The notes under the pieces were generated by a model. The model was given only the letters and a program-made list of their open reading frames with translations, was not told the DNA's origin and ran no database searches. A DNA stretch of 8,198 bases from an uncultured Desulfovibrio sp. GTDB lineage: Bacteria > Desulfobacterota > Desulfovibrionia > Desulfovibrionales > Desulfovibrionaceae. The position numbers and the translations under genes are program-made. Where the stretch lies: contig CAMWTD010000090.1 in NCBI GenBank assembly GCA_947177085.1, positions 1-8,198 on the forward strand. Direction: 5' to 3'. Below are positions 1-7,568 of the stretch, piece by piece; the stretch's first letter is position 1, and each line of letters begins with the position of its first letter.

Positions 1-20
1 AAACGGGCCCGCGCCCGCAT

Positions 21-32
21 GGGCGGCCGCCC
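21..32. repeat. 12-bp perfect GC palindrome upstream of pyc
   Basis: The 12 bases GGGCGGCCGCCC read the same on both strands and sit 36 bases before the preferred pyc start. A second, mutually exclusive pairing is possible between GCCC at 13-16 and GGGC at 21-24. It could be a structure in the pyc leader, part of the end of an upstream unit, or chance in a very GC-rich stretch. No T-tract follows it, so I do not call it a terminator. Confidence 0.35.
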
Positions 33-57
33 GGGATGAAGGATCCTTACGGAAACA

Positions 58-61
58 GAGG
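58..61 (+). promoter_or_regulatory. Ribosome binding site that decides the pyc start
   Basis: GAGG at 58-61, within a purine-rich run from 57 to 68, lies 7 bases before the ATG at 69. The in-frame ATG at 36 has only GC-rich sequence before it and no clear Shine-Dalgarno match. This favours the start at 69 and treats the 11 codons before it as leader. Confidence 0.6.
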
Positions 62-68
62 GAAAGGG

Positions 69-3000
69 ATGGGCAGAAAAACATTCGCCGACGTGCAGGA
101 ATTTCTCAAGGGCAAGGTCATACTTGTGGCAAACCGGGGCATCCCCGCCCGGCGTATCTGTCGCTCCATCCGTGAACGCTTTGACGCCGTGGCCGCCATG
201 ACCGCCACGGATGTGGACAAGACGGCCCCGGCGGCCGCCACGGCGCAGGAGCTCATCCTCCTCGGCAATGAGCCGCGCGCCTATCTCGACATCGACGCCA
301 TCATCGACAAGGCCAAGCGCCGCGGCGTGGTCGGCATCCATCCCGGCTGGGGCTTCGCCTCCGAGGACACGCGCTTTCCCCAGCGCTGCAAGGAGGCGGG
401 CATCACCTTCATCGGGGCCACCGCCGAGGCCATGAACCTTTTGGGCAACAAGGTGCAGGCGCGCGCCGTGGCGCGCAAGCTGGGCATCCCCGTGGTTCCC
501 GGCTCGGACGGCGCGGTGGATATCGCGACGGCCCGGCAGCTTATCAAGGAGATCGGTCTGCCCATCATGCTCAAGGCCGAGGGGGGAGGCGGCGGCCGCG
601 GCATTTTCGCCATTCACAACGAGGCGGAGCTGGAAGACGCCTTTTTCAAGGCATCCTCCATGGCCCAGGCATCCTTCGGCAATCCGCGCCTCTTTGTGGA
701 AAAATTTCTGGCCGATGTGCGCCACATCGAGATCCAGGTCATTGCCGACATGTATGGCAATGTCTTCGCCTTTGACGAGCGCGACTGCACGGTGCAGCGC
801 AACCACCAGAAGCTCATCGAGATTACGCCCTCGCCGTGGCCGGGCGTGACGCCGGAGCTGCGCGAGCGATTGAAGGACTATGCGCGCCGTCTGGTGCGCG
901 ACGTGGGCTATCATTCGCTCGCCACGGTGGAATTTCTCATCACGCCCGACGGCGAGCCCTACCTTATCGAGGTCAACACGCGCCTGCAGGTGGAGCACGG
1001 CATCACCGAATGCCGCTACGGCATTGACCTCGTGGAGGAGCAGATCGCCGTGGCCTTCGGCGCTGAGCTGCGCTACCGCGAGTCCGAGCTTCTGCCCACC
1101 TACAGCGCCATGCAGGTGCGCATCAACTGCGAGAACCCGCAGGACAATTTCGCGCCCAATTCCGGCCTCATTTCGCGCTACGTCTCGCCGGGCGGCCCGG
1201 GCGTGCGCCTCGACTCCAATATCAGCGCCGGTTACGAGTTTCCGGCCAATTACGATTCGGCGGGGTCCTTGCTCATCGCCTTTTCCCATGACTGGGAAAA
1301 GACCCTGGGCATCATGGACCGCGCGCTCGGCGAATATGTCATCGGCGGCATCAAGACCACCATTCCCTTCTTCCGCAAGGTCATCAAGCAGCCGGAGTTC
1401 CGCCGCGGCGAAATCAACACCAACTTCATCGCCGACCACCCCGAGCTCATGCACTATACGGACATTGCGCCGGAAGGGGAGCGGCTTGCCAGGCTCGTGG
1501 CCGAGATTTCGGCCAAAGGCTACAACCCCTATGTGCAGCTCGGCGAATACCGCTCCATAACGACGCCCGCCCTCGGGCCCTTCGCCCCGGTGCTGCCGCC
1601 CATCAGCCCTTCGGCGCGCCGCAGGCCCTCGCCCTATCCGCACGGGGACAGGCTCGCGACCCTGGACTATATCCGCGACTCGGATTACATCCATTTCACG
1701 GACACCACGCCGCGCGACTTCACACAGTCCAATTCCGGCAACCGTTTCCGGCTGGCCGAGGACCGGCTCATCGGCCCTTATCTCGACAATGTGGGCTATT
1801 TCTCCATCGAGAACGGCGGGGGCGCGCACTTCCATGTGGCCATGCTCGGCAACATGACCTATCCCTTCACGGAAGCGCGGGAGTGGAACCAGTTCGCGCC
1901 CAAGACCTTCAAGCAGCTCCTCGTGCGCTCCACCAATGTGCTCGGCTACACGCCGCAGCCGCGCAACCTCATGCGCGCCACGGGCGAGATGATCTGCGAC
2001 TGCTACCAGGTGGTGCGCTGCTTCGACTTTCTCAACCATGTGGAGAACATGCGGCCGCTCGCCGAGGTTGTGCTGTCGCGCAAGGACGTCATCTTCGAGC
2101 CGGCCATCTCCCTTTCATGGACCAAGGGCTTCGACATCCCGCACTATCTGGACGTGGCCCGGGCCATGATCGACATGTCGGCCGACATTATGGGCGTGGA
2201 CCAGAAGGTGGCCGTGCGCAACATCATTCTCGGGCTCAAGGACATGGCGGGCGTGTGTCCGCCCCGGTTCATGACCGAGCTCGTGACGGCCCTGCGCAAG
2301 GAATGGCCGGATCTCGTGCTGCATTATCACCGCCACTACACTGACGGTCTCTTCGTGCCGGCCGTGGGAGCGGCGGCCAAGGCGGGCGCGCATATCCTGG
2401 ACGTGGGCCTCGGCGCGGCCGTGCGCTCCTACGGGCAGGGGGACGTGCTCTCCACCATGGCCTATCTGGAGGACGAGCTGGGCCTCAAGTGTCACTTGAA
2501 CAAGGAGGCCATCCGCGACGCCAACTTCGTCTGCAAGCAGATTATGCCCTACTATGACCGCTATTGCGCGCCGTACTTCCAGGGCATTGACCACGACGTC
2601 ACCCTGCACGGGATGCCGGGCGGGGCCACTTCCTCCTCGCAGGAAGGGGCCATGAAGCAGGGCTATATCCACTTGCTCCCCTACATGCTCAAGTTCCTCG
2701 AAGGAAGCCGCCAGATCGTGCGCTACCACGACGTGACGCCGGGTTCGCAGATCACGTGGAACACGGCCTTCCTGGCCGTGACCGGCGCATGGAAGCGCGG
2801 CGGCGAGGAGGAGGTGCGCTACCTTCTCGAAGTGCTCGGCGAGGTGACGCGCACGCCGGAGGCCGAGCTTTCGCCCGAGATGCGCAAGGCGCGCCTTTCC
2901 ATCTATCAGGATTGCAACGACGCCTTCCGCAACCTGCTTTTGGGCAAGTTCGGCAAGCTCCCCCTGGGCTTCCCGGCCGACTGGGTCTATGAAAGCGCTT

Positions 3001-3776
3001 TCGGCACGGACTGGAAGGCCGCCATCGCGGCCCGCACCGAGGCCTCGCCGCTGGAGGCCCTCACGGATATCAATCTCGCCGCCGAGGAACGCGCCTGTGC
3101 CGACATCCTCAAGCGGCCCCCCAATGCGGAAGAGTTCATCCTTTACCTGAACCATCCGGCGGATGCGCTCAAGACCATCCAGTTCCGCGCCAAGTACGGC
3201 GACCCCAACAACCTGCCACTGGATGTCTGGTTCGAGGGCATGAAGGTGGGGCAGGATCTCAACTTCACGGATACGAGCGGCAAGCCGCACCACTTGTTGC
3301 TCCTCAGTATCTCCCGGCCCAACGAGGCGGGCATGGCCATCTGCCGCTATGTGCTCGACTCCGAGTTCATGAGCTGTGAGGTGCAGGTGGCGGAGCCAAC
3401 CTCCAGCAAGGGGCAGGGCGTGCCCATGGCCGATCCCAATGACCCGTTCGAAGTGGCCTCCCCGAGCAACGGCGACCTCTGGGTCATGTATGTGCATCCG
3501 GGCGACGTTGTGAAGGCTGGCGAGGAGCTCTTCAACGTCTCCATCATGAAGCAGGAAAAGGCCGTCCTCGCGCCCGTGGACGGCATCGTCAAGCGCGTGC
3601 TCAAGACCGCGGACTTCAAGGAAAGCAAGCAGATGGTCTCTGTGCACGAAGGCGAGCTCATCGTGGAGCTCGGCCCCGTGCCGAGATTGTGCCCCAACGA
3701 AGCCTGCGGCCAGCCCATCCCGGCGGAGTCCATGCGTTTCTGCCCGTCCTGCGGCACACGCCTTGCGGCGGACTGA
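69..3776 (+). CDS. pyc: Pyruvate carboxylase, single-chain, biotin-dependent, with C-terminal zinc-ribbon-like tail
   Basis: Cytosolic enzyme carboxylating pyruvate to oxaloacetate with ATP and bicarbonate (EC 6.4.1.1), an anaplerotic step. The 1235-residue product has the full domain order. Biotin carboxylase (about 10-455) shows the glycine-rich ATP-grasp loop GGGGGRG (172-178), RHIEIQ, NHQK and EVNTRLQVEH (301-310). Carboxyltransferase (about 535-1050) keeps metal- and substrate-site candidates D550, Q553, R650, K724 of KDMAG (the carbamylated lysine in the family), H754, H756 and T890. The biotinyl domain (about 1128-1203) has K1161 in IMKQEK as the biotin site. C1208, C1213, C1225 and C1228 form a CX4C...CX2C zinc-ribbon-like tail that the usual enzyme of about 1150-1180 residues lacks. 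The start at 69 is chosen on its ribosome binding site; ATG 36 would add 11 residues. The carboxyltransferase is divergent, so pyruvate as substrate is inferred from the family. The gene ends at a strong terminator. Confidence 0.93.
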   Translation: MGRKTFADVQEFLKGKVILVANRGIPARRICRSIRERFDAVAAMTATDVDKTAPAAATAQELILLGNEPRAYLDIDAIIDKAKRRGVVGIHPGWGFASEDTRFPQRCKEAGITFIGATAEAMNLLGNKVQARAVARKLGIPVVPGSDGAVDIATARQLIKEIGLPIMLKAEGGGGGRGIFAIHNEAELEDAFFKASSMAQASFGNPRLFVEKFLADVRHIEIQVIADMYGNVFAFDERDCTVQRNHQKLIEITPSPWPGVTPELRERLKDYARRLVRDVGYHSLATVEFLITPDGEPYLIEVNTRLQVEHGITECRYGIDLVEEQIAVAFGAELRYRESELLPTYSAMQVRINCENPQDNFAPNSGLISRYVSPGGPGVRLDSNISAGYEFPANYDSAGSLLIAFSHDWEKTLGIMDRALGEYVIGGIKTTIPFFRKVIKQPEFRRGEINTNFIADHPELMHYTDIAPEGERLARLVAEISAKGYNPYVQLGEYRSITTPALGPFAPVLPPISPSARRRPSPYPHGDRLATLDYIRDSDYIHFTDTTPRDFTQSNSGNRFRLAEDRLIGPYLDNVGYFSIENGGGAHFHVAMLGNMTYPFTEAREWNQFAPKTFKQLLVRSTNVLGYTPQPRNLMRATGEMICDCYQVVRCFDFLNHVENMRPLAEVVLSRKDVIFEPAISLSWTKGFDIPHYLDVARAMIDMSADIMGVDQKVAVRNIILGLKDMAGVCPPRFMTELVTALRKEWPDLVLHYHRHYTDGLFVPAVGAAAKAGAHILDVGLGAAVRSYGQGDVLSTMAYLEDELGLKCHLNKEAIRDANFVCKQIMPYYDRYCAPYFQGIDHDVTLHGMPGGATSSSQEGAMKQGYIHLLPYMLKFLEGSRQIVRYHDVTPGSQITWNTAFLAVTGAWKRGGEEEVRYLLEVLGEVTRTPEAELSPEMRKARLSIYQDCNDAFRNLLLGKFGKLPLGFPADWVYESAFGTDWKAAIAARTEASPLEALTDINLAAEERACADILKRPPNAEEFILYLNHPADALKTIQFRAKYGDPNNLPLDVWFEGMKVGQDLNFTDTSGKPHHLLLLSISRPNEAGMAICRYVLDSEFMSCEVQVAEPTSSKGQGVPMADPNDPFEVASPSNGDLWVMYVHPGDVVKAGEELFNVSIMKQEKAVLAPVDGIVKRVLKTADFKESKQMVSVHEGELIVELGPVPRLCPNEACGQPIPAESMRFCPSCGTRLAAD

Positions 3777-3787
3777 GTTGGTTTCAC

Positions 3788-3816
3788 AACGCCCACCCAT
3801 AAAGGGTGGGCGTTTT
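3788..3816 (+). terminator. Intrinsic terminator after pyc
   Basis: CGCCCACCC at 3790-3798 pairs perfectly with GGGTGGGCG at 3804-3812 across an ATAAA loop. Two flanking A-T pairs extend the stem to 11 bp, and TTTT follows at 3813-3816. It begins 12 bases after the pyc stop codon. This is a textbook rho-independent terminator and suggests that the next gene is mostly transcribed from its own promoter. Confidence 0.9.
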
Positions 3817-3856
3817 CACGCGGTGCGGGAAAAAGCGGCCTCAAGCCGGGTTTTGG

Positions 3857-3885
3857 TGGACAGTTTCCGCATCCGCGTATATTCT
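3857..3885 (+). promoter_or_regulatory. Candidate sigma70-type promoter for the PEP synthase-like gene
   Basis: TGGACA at 3857-3862 matches the -35 consensus at five of six positions. Downstream, TATATT at 3878-3883 matches the -10 at five of six but with a short 15-base spacer. The overlapping TATTCT at 3880-3885 gives an ideal 17-base spacer with a four-of-six match. This is the only AT-rich patch between the pyc terminator and the next ribosome binding site. Transcription would begin near 3890, leaving a leader of roughly 35 bases. Confidence 0.5.
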
Positions 3886-3915
3886 TGGTTCAATCTCCAG
3901 CGCGTTTTCCAACAC

Positions 3916-3920
3916 GGAGG
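3916..3920 (+). promoter_or_regulatory. Strong ribosome binding site deciding the PEP synthase-like start
   Basis: GGAGG at 3916-3920 lies 5 bases before the ATG at 3926. The open frame runs upstream to an ATG at 3806, but that codon sits inside the pyc terminator hairpin with no ribosome binding site, and the residues it would add resemble nothing in the family. The start at 3926 is therefore preferred. Confidence 0.85.
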
Positions 3921-3925
3921 AAGCC

Positions 3926-6900
3926 ATGGCCAAGACTGCCAAAACCACGCAATCCAAGTCCAAGAGCCATTCCGGCGATGCGGTTCAAAAAAAGCTCGTT
4001 CTGACCGGCGCCGACATCGTTGGGCTCGGCCCGGATGCTGAACTCCTTGTTGGCGGCAAGAACTACAACACCGCGCTCATCAGCGAGATTGACGGCATCC
4101 AGGCTCCGCATTTCCGGGCCATCTCGTCCGTGGCCTTCCATAAGCTGCTGGACGAGACCAAGGTGAACGGCCGCATCGTCCGCTCCGTCGTGGACAAGGA
4201 ATACGGCCGCATCGACTGGCTCGACCCGGAAATCAATGGCGACCCGGATTTCCTCCAGAAATTTGTGCGCCAGCTCGGCAAACAGGCCCATGACGCGGCC
4301 CAGGCCTCCGGAGAGGAAGCGCACACGAAGCTGCGCACCTTCATCAACAATATCGTCGAGGGTTTCGCCACATCGCCCGAAGGCATCGACCAGCTTCGCA
4401 AGCGCTCGGTGCTCGTGCAGGCGGCGATTCTTTCGGTCGACCTGCCCCCCGAGGTGGACGAGGCCGTGCGCGGCGCATACAAGGCCATCTGCGAGGAAAA
4501 CGGCGACGACATGACGCCGGTCGCCGTGCGCTCCTCGGCCGCAGGCGAGGATTCGCGCAAGAAGGCCTTCGCGGGCCTGCAGGACACCTACCTCAACATG
4601 GTTGGCCCGGATCATGTGGCGGAAGCCTACCATTGGGACTGCGCCTCGGCCTATAATCTCCGCTCCATGACCTACCGCCGCGAGGCCATCCTCGACGCCC
4701 TCGCCAAGGCCGAGGAAACCGGGGACGACGCCATCGCCGAGACCGCCAAGAAAGAATGGGCAATCGAGAACACGTCCCTCTCCGTCTGCATGATGCAGAT
4801 GATCAACCCCGTCATTTCCGGCACGGCCTTTTCCGCGGATACGGCCACGGGCTGCCGCGGCACGGCCCGCAAGGACCTTGTCAGCATCGACGCGAGCTAC
4901 GGCCTCGGCGAGGCCGTGGTGGGGGGCAAGGTGACGCCCGACAAGCTCTATGTCTTCCAGCGCGATGACGGCAGCGAAGTGGTCATCCGGCAGATGGGCT
5001 GCAAGGACATGAAAATCGTCTATGACGAGAAGGGCGGCACGCGCGAAGTGCCCGTTCCCGAACTGGAAGCCCTACGCTGGGCCCTTTCCCTGAGCCAGGC
5101 CGAGCGCGTGGCCAAGGGCGTGCGCGCCGTCAGCCGCGCCTATGGCGGCATGATCATGGACACCGAGTTCTGCATCGACGCCAATGACAGGCTCTGGTTC
5201 GTGCAGGCGCGGCCCGAGACCCGCTGGAACGAGGAGCTGGAACTCCATCCCACCACCATCTTCATGCGCCGCATGGAGGTGGACCCCAAGGCGGCCGCGC
5301 AGGCCGAGATCCTGGTTGAGGGCAATGGCGCTTCACGCGGGGCCGGGCAGGGCACGGTGCGCTTCCTCCGCTCCGCCCTTGAGCTCAACAAGGTGAACAA
5401 GGGCGACGTCCTCGCCGCCGAGCGCACCGACCCGGACATGGTGCCCGGCATGCGCGTGGCCTCGGCCATCATGGCGGATGTGGGGGGCGACACCAGCCAC
5501 GCGGCCATCACCTCGCGCGAGCTCGGCATTGCGGCGGTCATCGGCATCCAGCGGGTGGAGGTGCTCCGCGCGCTGGACGGCTCGGATGTCACCGTGGACG
5601 GCACGCGCGGGCGCGTCTATCGCGGTCTGTTGCCCCTGCATCAGGTGGGCGGCGAGATGGACATCGCCAAGCTCCCCATTACCAAGACAAAGGTGGGCCT
5701 CGTGCTCGCCGATGTGGGGCAGGCGCTCTTTCTCTCGCGGTTGCGCGACTATCCCCAGTTCGAGGTGGGCCTGTTGCGCGCCGAGTTCATGCTCGGCAAT
5801 ATCGGCATCCACCCTCAGGCGCTGGAAGCCTTTGACAACGGCGAGCTGGACGTGGTGGTGGAAGCCAAGTCCAGAGAGCTGGAAAACCGCCTTTCCAAGA
5901 TCCTGCGGGAGCAACTGGCTGCCGGTCTCATTGTGATCAATTTCAACCTGCGCGAATATGTGGGCGAAATTACCGGCCTTTCCGCCGAGCTCGCCAAGCT
6001 GGCCGAATCGGACAAGAACCTGACTTCGGACGAGGTCCTGCTCCAGCACCGCAAGATGCGCGAGCTCGACCACAAGCTCGACCAGCATATGGAAATGGCC
6101 TCGCGCCGCATCGAGGTGCTCAAGACCTCGGCGAACCTCGCCGACCATGTGCGCATCATCATGGGCTACGACGACGAGCTGGCCCTGCTGTCCTCCACGG
6201 ATCCCGAAGCGCCCAAGCGCGCCGCGGAGATCGAGGCTAGCGTGGAGGCGCATATCGAGCGCGTCAAGGACCTCCCCGCCGTTGTCCGCGTGCTCGAGAA
6301 CATCCGTCACCTGCGTGAGGAGGTGAGCCTGCGCTCCGGCCTCAAGAAGGAGATGGACGACATCCGCAACCTGCCTGACAAGATCCGCGCCATCATCAAG
6401 TCGCGCGGCTTCCGCACCGGCAAGGAGCACTATGTCCAGACGCTTGCGCAGAACCTGGCCCTCTTTGCCATGGCCTTCTACGGCAAGCCCATCACCTACC
6501 GCACCACGGACTTCAAGAGCAACGAATACCGCAACCTTTTGGGCGGCAACCTCTTCGAGCACCAGGAAGCAAACCCCATGCTGGGCTTCCGCGGCGTTTC
6601 GCGCAATATCCACGACTGGGAGATCGAGGCCTTCAAGCTGGCGCGGGGAGTCTATGGCGGCAGCAATTTGCGCATCATGCTGCCCTTTGTGCGCACGCTG
6701 GAGGAAGGCCGTTCCATGCGCTGCTACCTCGACCAGGTGCACAAGCTCAAGAGCGGGCAGGACGGCCTCAAGATCATCCTTATGTCCGAGCTGCCCTCCA
6801 ACGCCATCCTCGCCAAGCAGTTCATCAGCGAGTTTGACGGCTTCTCCATCGGCTCCAACGACATGACCCAGATGGTGCTCGCGACGGACCGCGACAATTC

Positions 6901-7495
6901 GCGGCTGTCGCACATCTATGACGAGGAGGATCCGGCCGTTGTCTGGGCCATCCTCGTCAGCATCTTCACCGGGCAGAAATATTGCAAGAAGGTCGGCTTC
7001 TGCGGTCAGGGCGTTTCCAACAGCGTCATCCTGCGCGGGCTGGTCGCCATTGCGGGCATCACGTCAGCATCGGTAGTGCCGGACACCTATTACCAGACTG
7101 TTTTTGACATCAATGCTGTGGAAGAAGAGAACATTCCGACTTCGCAGCTTGGGCAGTGGCTGACAAGGCAGCACCACAAGCGCCTTTCCGAGCTCATGGA
7201 AAATTCGGGCTACGGGCACATCCTCAAAAAGTATACCGAGCCCCAGGATATTCAGGAGTGGTATGAGGGCGAGCTCCAGCGCCGCCACGAGCAACTGCGC
7301 GAGCACCTGGACACGCCGAAGGAGGATTTCTACCGCTCGGAACTGCAAAACTTCCGCGCCACCTTCCACAAACCCGTCATCTACGCCACCTGGAACTGGG
7401 ACGATACGGTGCTGGACGCCCTGCACCAGGCGGGCTTCAAGGACTTTGAGGAACAGGCGCGGGCCATGGTCAAGGCGCGTGAAATCGAGGCCTGA
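3926..7495 (+). CDS. ppsA: Phosphoenolpyruvate synthase-like protein (pyruvate, water dikinase family), enlarged
   Basis: The family converts pyruvate, ATP and water to PEP, AMP and phosphate in the cytosol (EC 2.7.9.2). The 1189-residue product has all three family modules. The N-terminal ATP/pyruvate-binding domain runs from VGGKN near 42 through AVRSSA (R202) to FVQARPET near 430. The phosphohistidine swivel domain has GGDTSHAAI with H525. The C-terminal PEP/pyruvate barrel has LLRAEF (R618), YRTTDFKSNEY (R859), NPMLGFRG (883-890), GSNDMTQ (976-982) and GFCGQ with C1026, the family's acid/base cysteine. SNEY and NPMLGFRG favour PEP synthase over pyruvate phosphate dikinase. It is far longer than the usual roughly 790-800 residues: a charged, probably helical insertion occupies about 640-832, and a charged tail follows about residue 1066. 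The N-terminus is rich in Lys, Ser and Thr. With every catalytic motif intact it is probably active, but the additions could change its regulation or partners. It lies downstream of pyc, with its own candidate promoter. Confidence 0.88.
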   Translation: MAKTAKTTQSKSKSHSGDAVQKKLVLTGADIVGLGPDAELLVGGKNYNTALISEIDGIQAPHFRAISSVAFHKLLDETKVNGRIVRSVVDKEYGRIDWLDPEINGDPDFLQKFVRQLGKQAHDAAQASGEEAHTKLRTFINNIVEGFATSPEGIDQLRKRSVLVQAAILSVDLPPEVDEAVRGAYKAICEENGDDMTPVAVRSSAAGEDSRKKAFAGLQDTYLNMVGPDHVAEAYHWDCASAYNLRSMTYRREAILDALAKAEETGDDAIAETAKKEWAIENTSLSVCMMQMINPVISGTAFSADTATGCRGTARKDLVSIDASYGLGEAVVGGKVTPDKLYVFQRDDGSEVVIRQMGCKDMKIVYDEKGGTREVPVPELEALRWALSLSQAERVAKGVRAVSRAYGGMIMDTEFCIDANDRLWFVQARPETRWNEELELHPTTIFMRRMEVDPKAAAQAEILVEGNGASRGAGQGTVRFLRSALELNKVNKGDVLAAERTDPDMVPGMRVASAIMADVGGDTSHAAITSRELGIAAVIGIQRVEVLRALDGSDVTVDGTRGRVYRGLLPLHQVGGEMDIAKLPITKTKVGLVLADVGQALFLSRLRDYPQFEVGLLRAEFMLGNIGIHPQALEAFDNGELDVVVEAKSRELENRLSKILREQLAAGLIVINFNLREYVGEITGLSAELAKLAESDKNLTSDEVLLQHRKMRELDHKLDQHMEMASRRIEVLKTSANLADHVRIIMGYDDELALLSSTDPEAPKRAAEIEASVEAHIERVKDLPAVVRVLENIRHLREEVSLRSGLKKEMDDIRNLPDKIRAIIKSRGFRTGKEHYVQTLAQNLALFAMAFYGKPITYRTTDFKSNEYRNLLGGNLFEHQEANPMLGFRGVSRNIHDWEIEAFKLARGVYGGSNLRIMLPFVRTLEEGRSMRCYLDQVHKLKSGQDGLKIILMSELPSNAILAKQFISEFDGFSIGSNDMTQMVLATDRDNSRLSHIYDEEDPAVVWAILVSIFTGQKYCKKVGFCGQGVSNSVILRGLVAIAGITSASVVPDTYYQTVFDINAVEEENIPTSQLGQWLTRQHHKRLSELMENSGYGHILKKYTEPQDIQEWYEGELQRRHEQLREHLDTPKEDFYRSELQNFRATFHKPVIYATWNWDDTVLDALHQAGFKDFEEQARAMVKAREIEA

Positions 7496-7519
7496 GGCCA
7501 CAAACAATACCTGAAACAT

Positions 7520-7559
7520 CATGGCCCCGCCCCCAAGAGCGGGAGCATTCGCTGCCATG
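7520..7559. repeat. GC-rich imperfect hairpin after the PEP synthase-like gene
   Basis: CATGGC at 7520-7525 pairs with GCCATG at 7554-7559, and inside it CCCGC at 7526-7530 can pair with GCGGG at 7539-7543, leaving an asymmetric bulge on the right arm. No T-tract adjoins it. It may stabilise the 3' end of the upstream transcript or assist the stronger hairpin just downstream, but no function is shown. Confidence 0.35.
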
Positions 7560-7568
7560 GGGATGCTT

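Noticed and set aside
36..68. Upstream in-frame ATG of pyc adding 11 residues
   Set aside because: No Shine-Dalgarno sequence precedes 36, whereas a purine-rich site precedes 69. It is kept as an alternative start only.
3777..3790. Possible redox-repressor (Rex-like) half site TTTCACAA with a small GTTG...CAAC repeat
   Set aside because: Only one half matches. It lies after the pyc stop and overlaps the terminator, a poor position for an operator.
2115..3800. Long minus-strand open frame (561 codons) antisense to pyc
   Set aside because: It lies opposite a clearly conserved carboxylase. Long antisense frames are expected where third positions are mostly G or C. Its translation is biased to His, Arg, Glu and Gly with no recognisable domain.
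3836..3854. Second small hairpin CGGC-CTCAA-GCCG followed by GGTTTT
   Set aside because: The stem is only 4 bp and overlaps the region just before the candidate promoter. It is too weak to call a terminator.
3806..3925. Extended N-terminus of the PEP synthase-like protein from the ATG at 3806
   Set aside because: That ATG lies in the pyc terminator hairpin with no ribosome binding site. GGAGG sits correctly before the ATG at 3926.
5333..6913. Long minus-strand open frame (526 codons) antisense to the PEP synthase-like gene
   Set aside because: Same reason: it mirrors a conserved coding region, has shadow-type composition (rich in His, Ala, Val and Leu) and shows no ribosome binding site or family motif.
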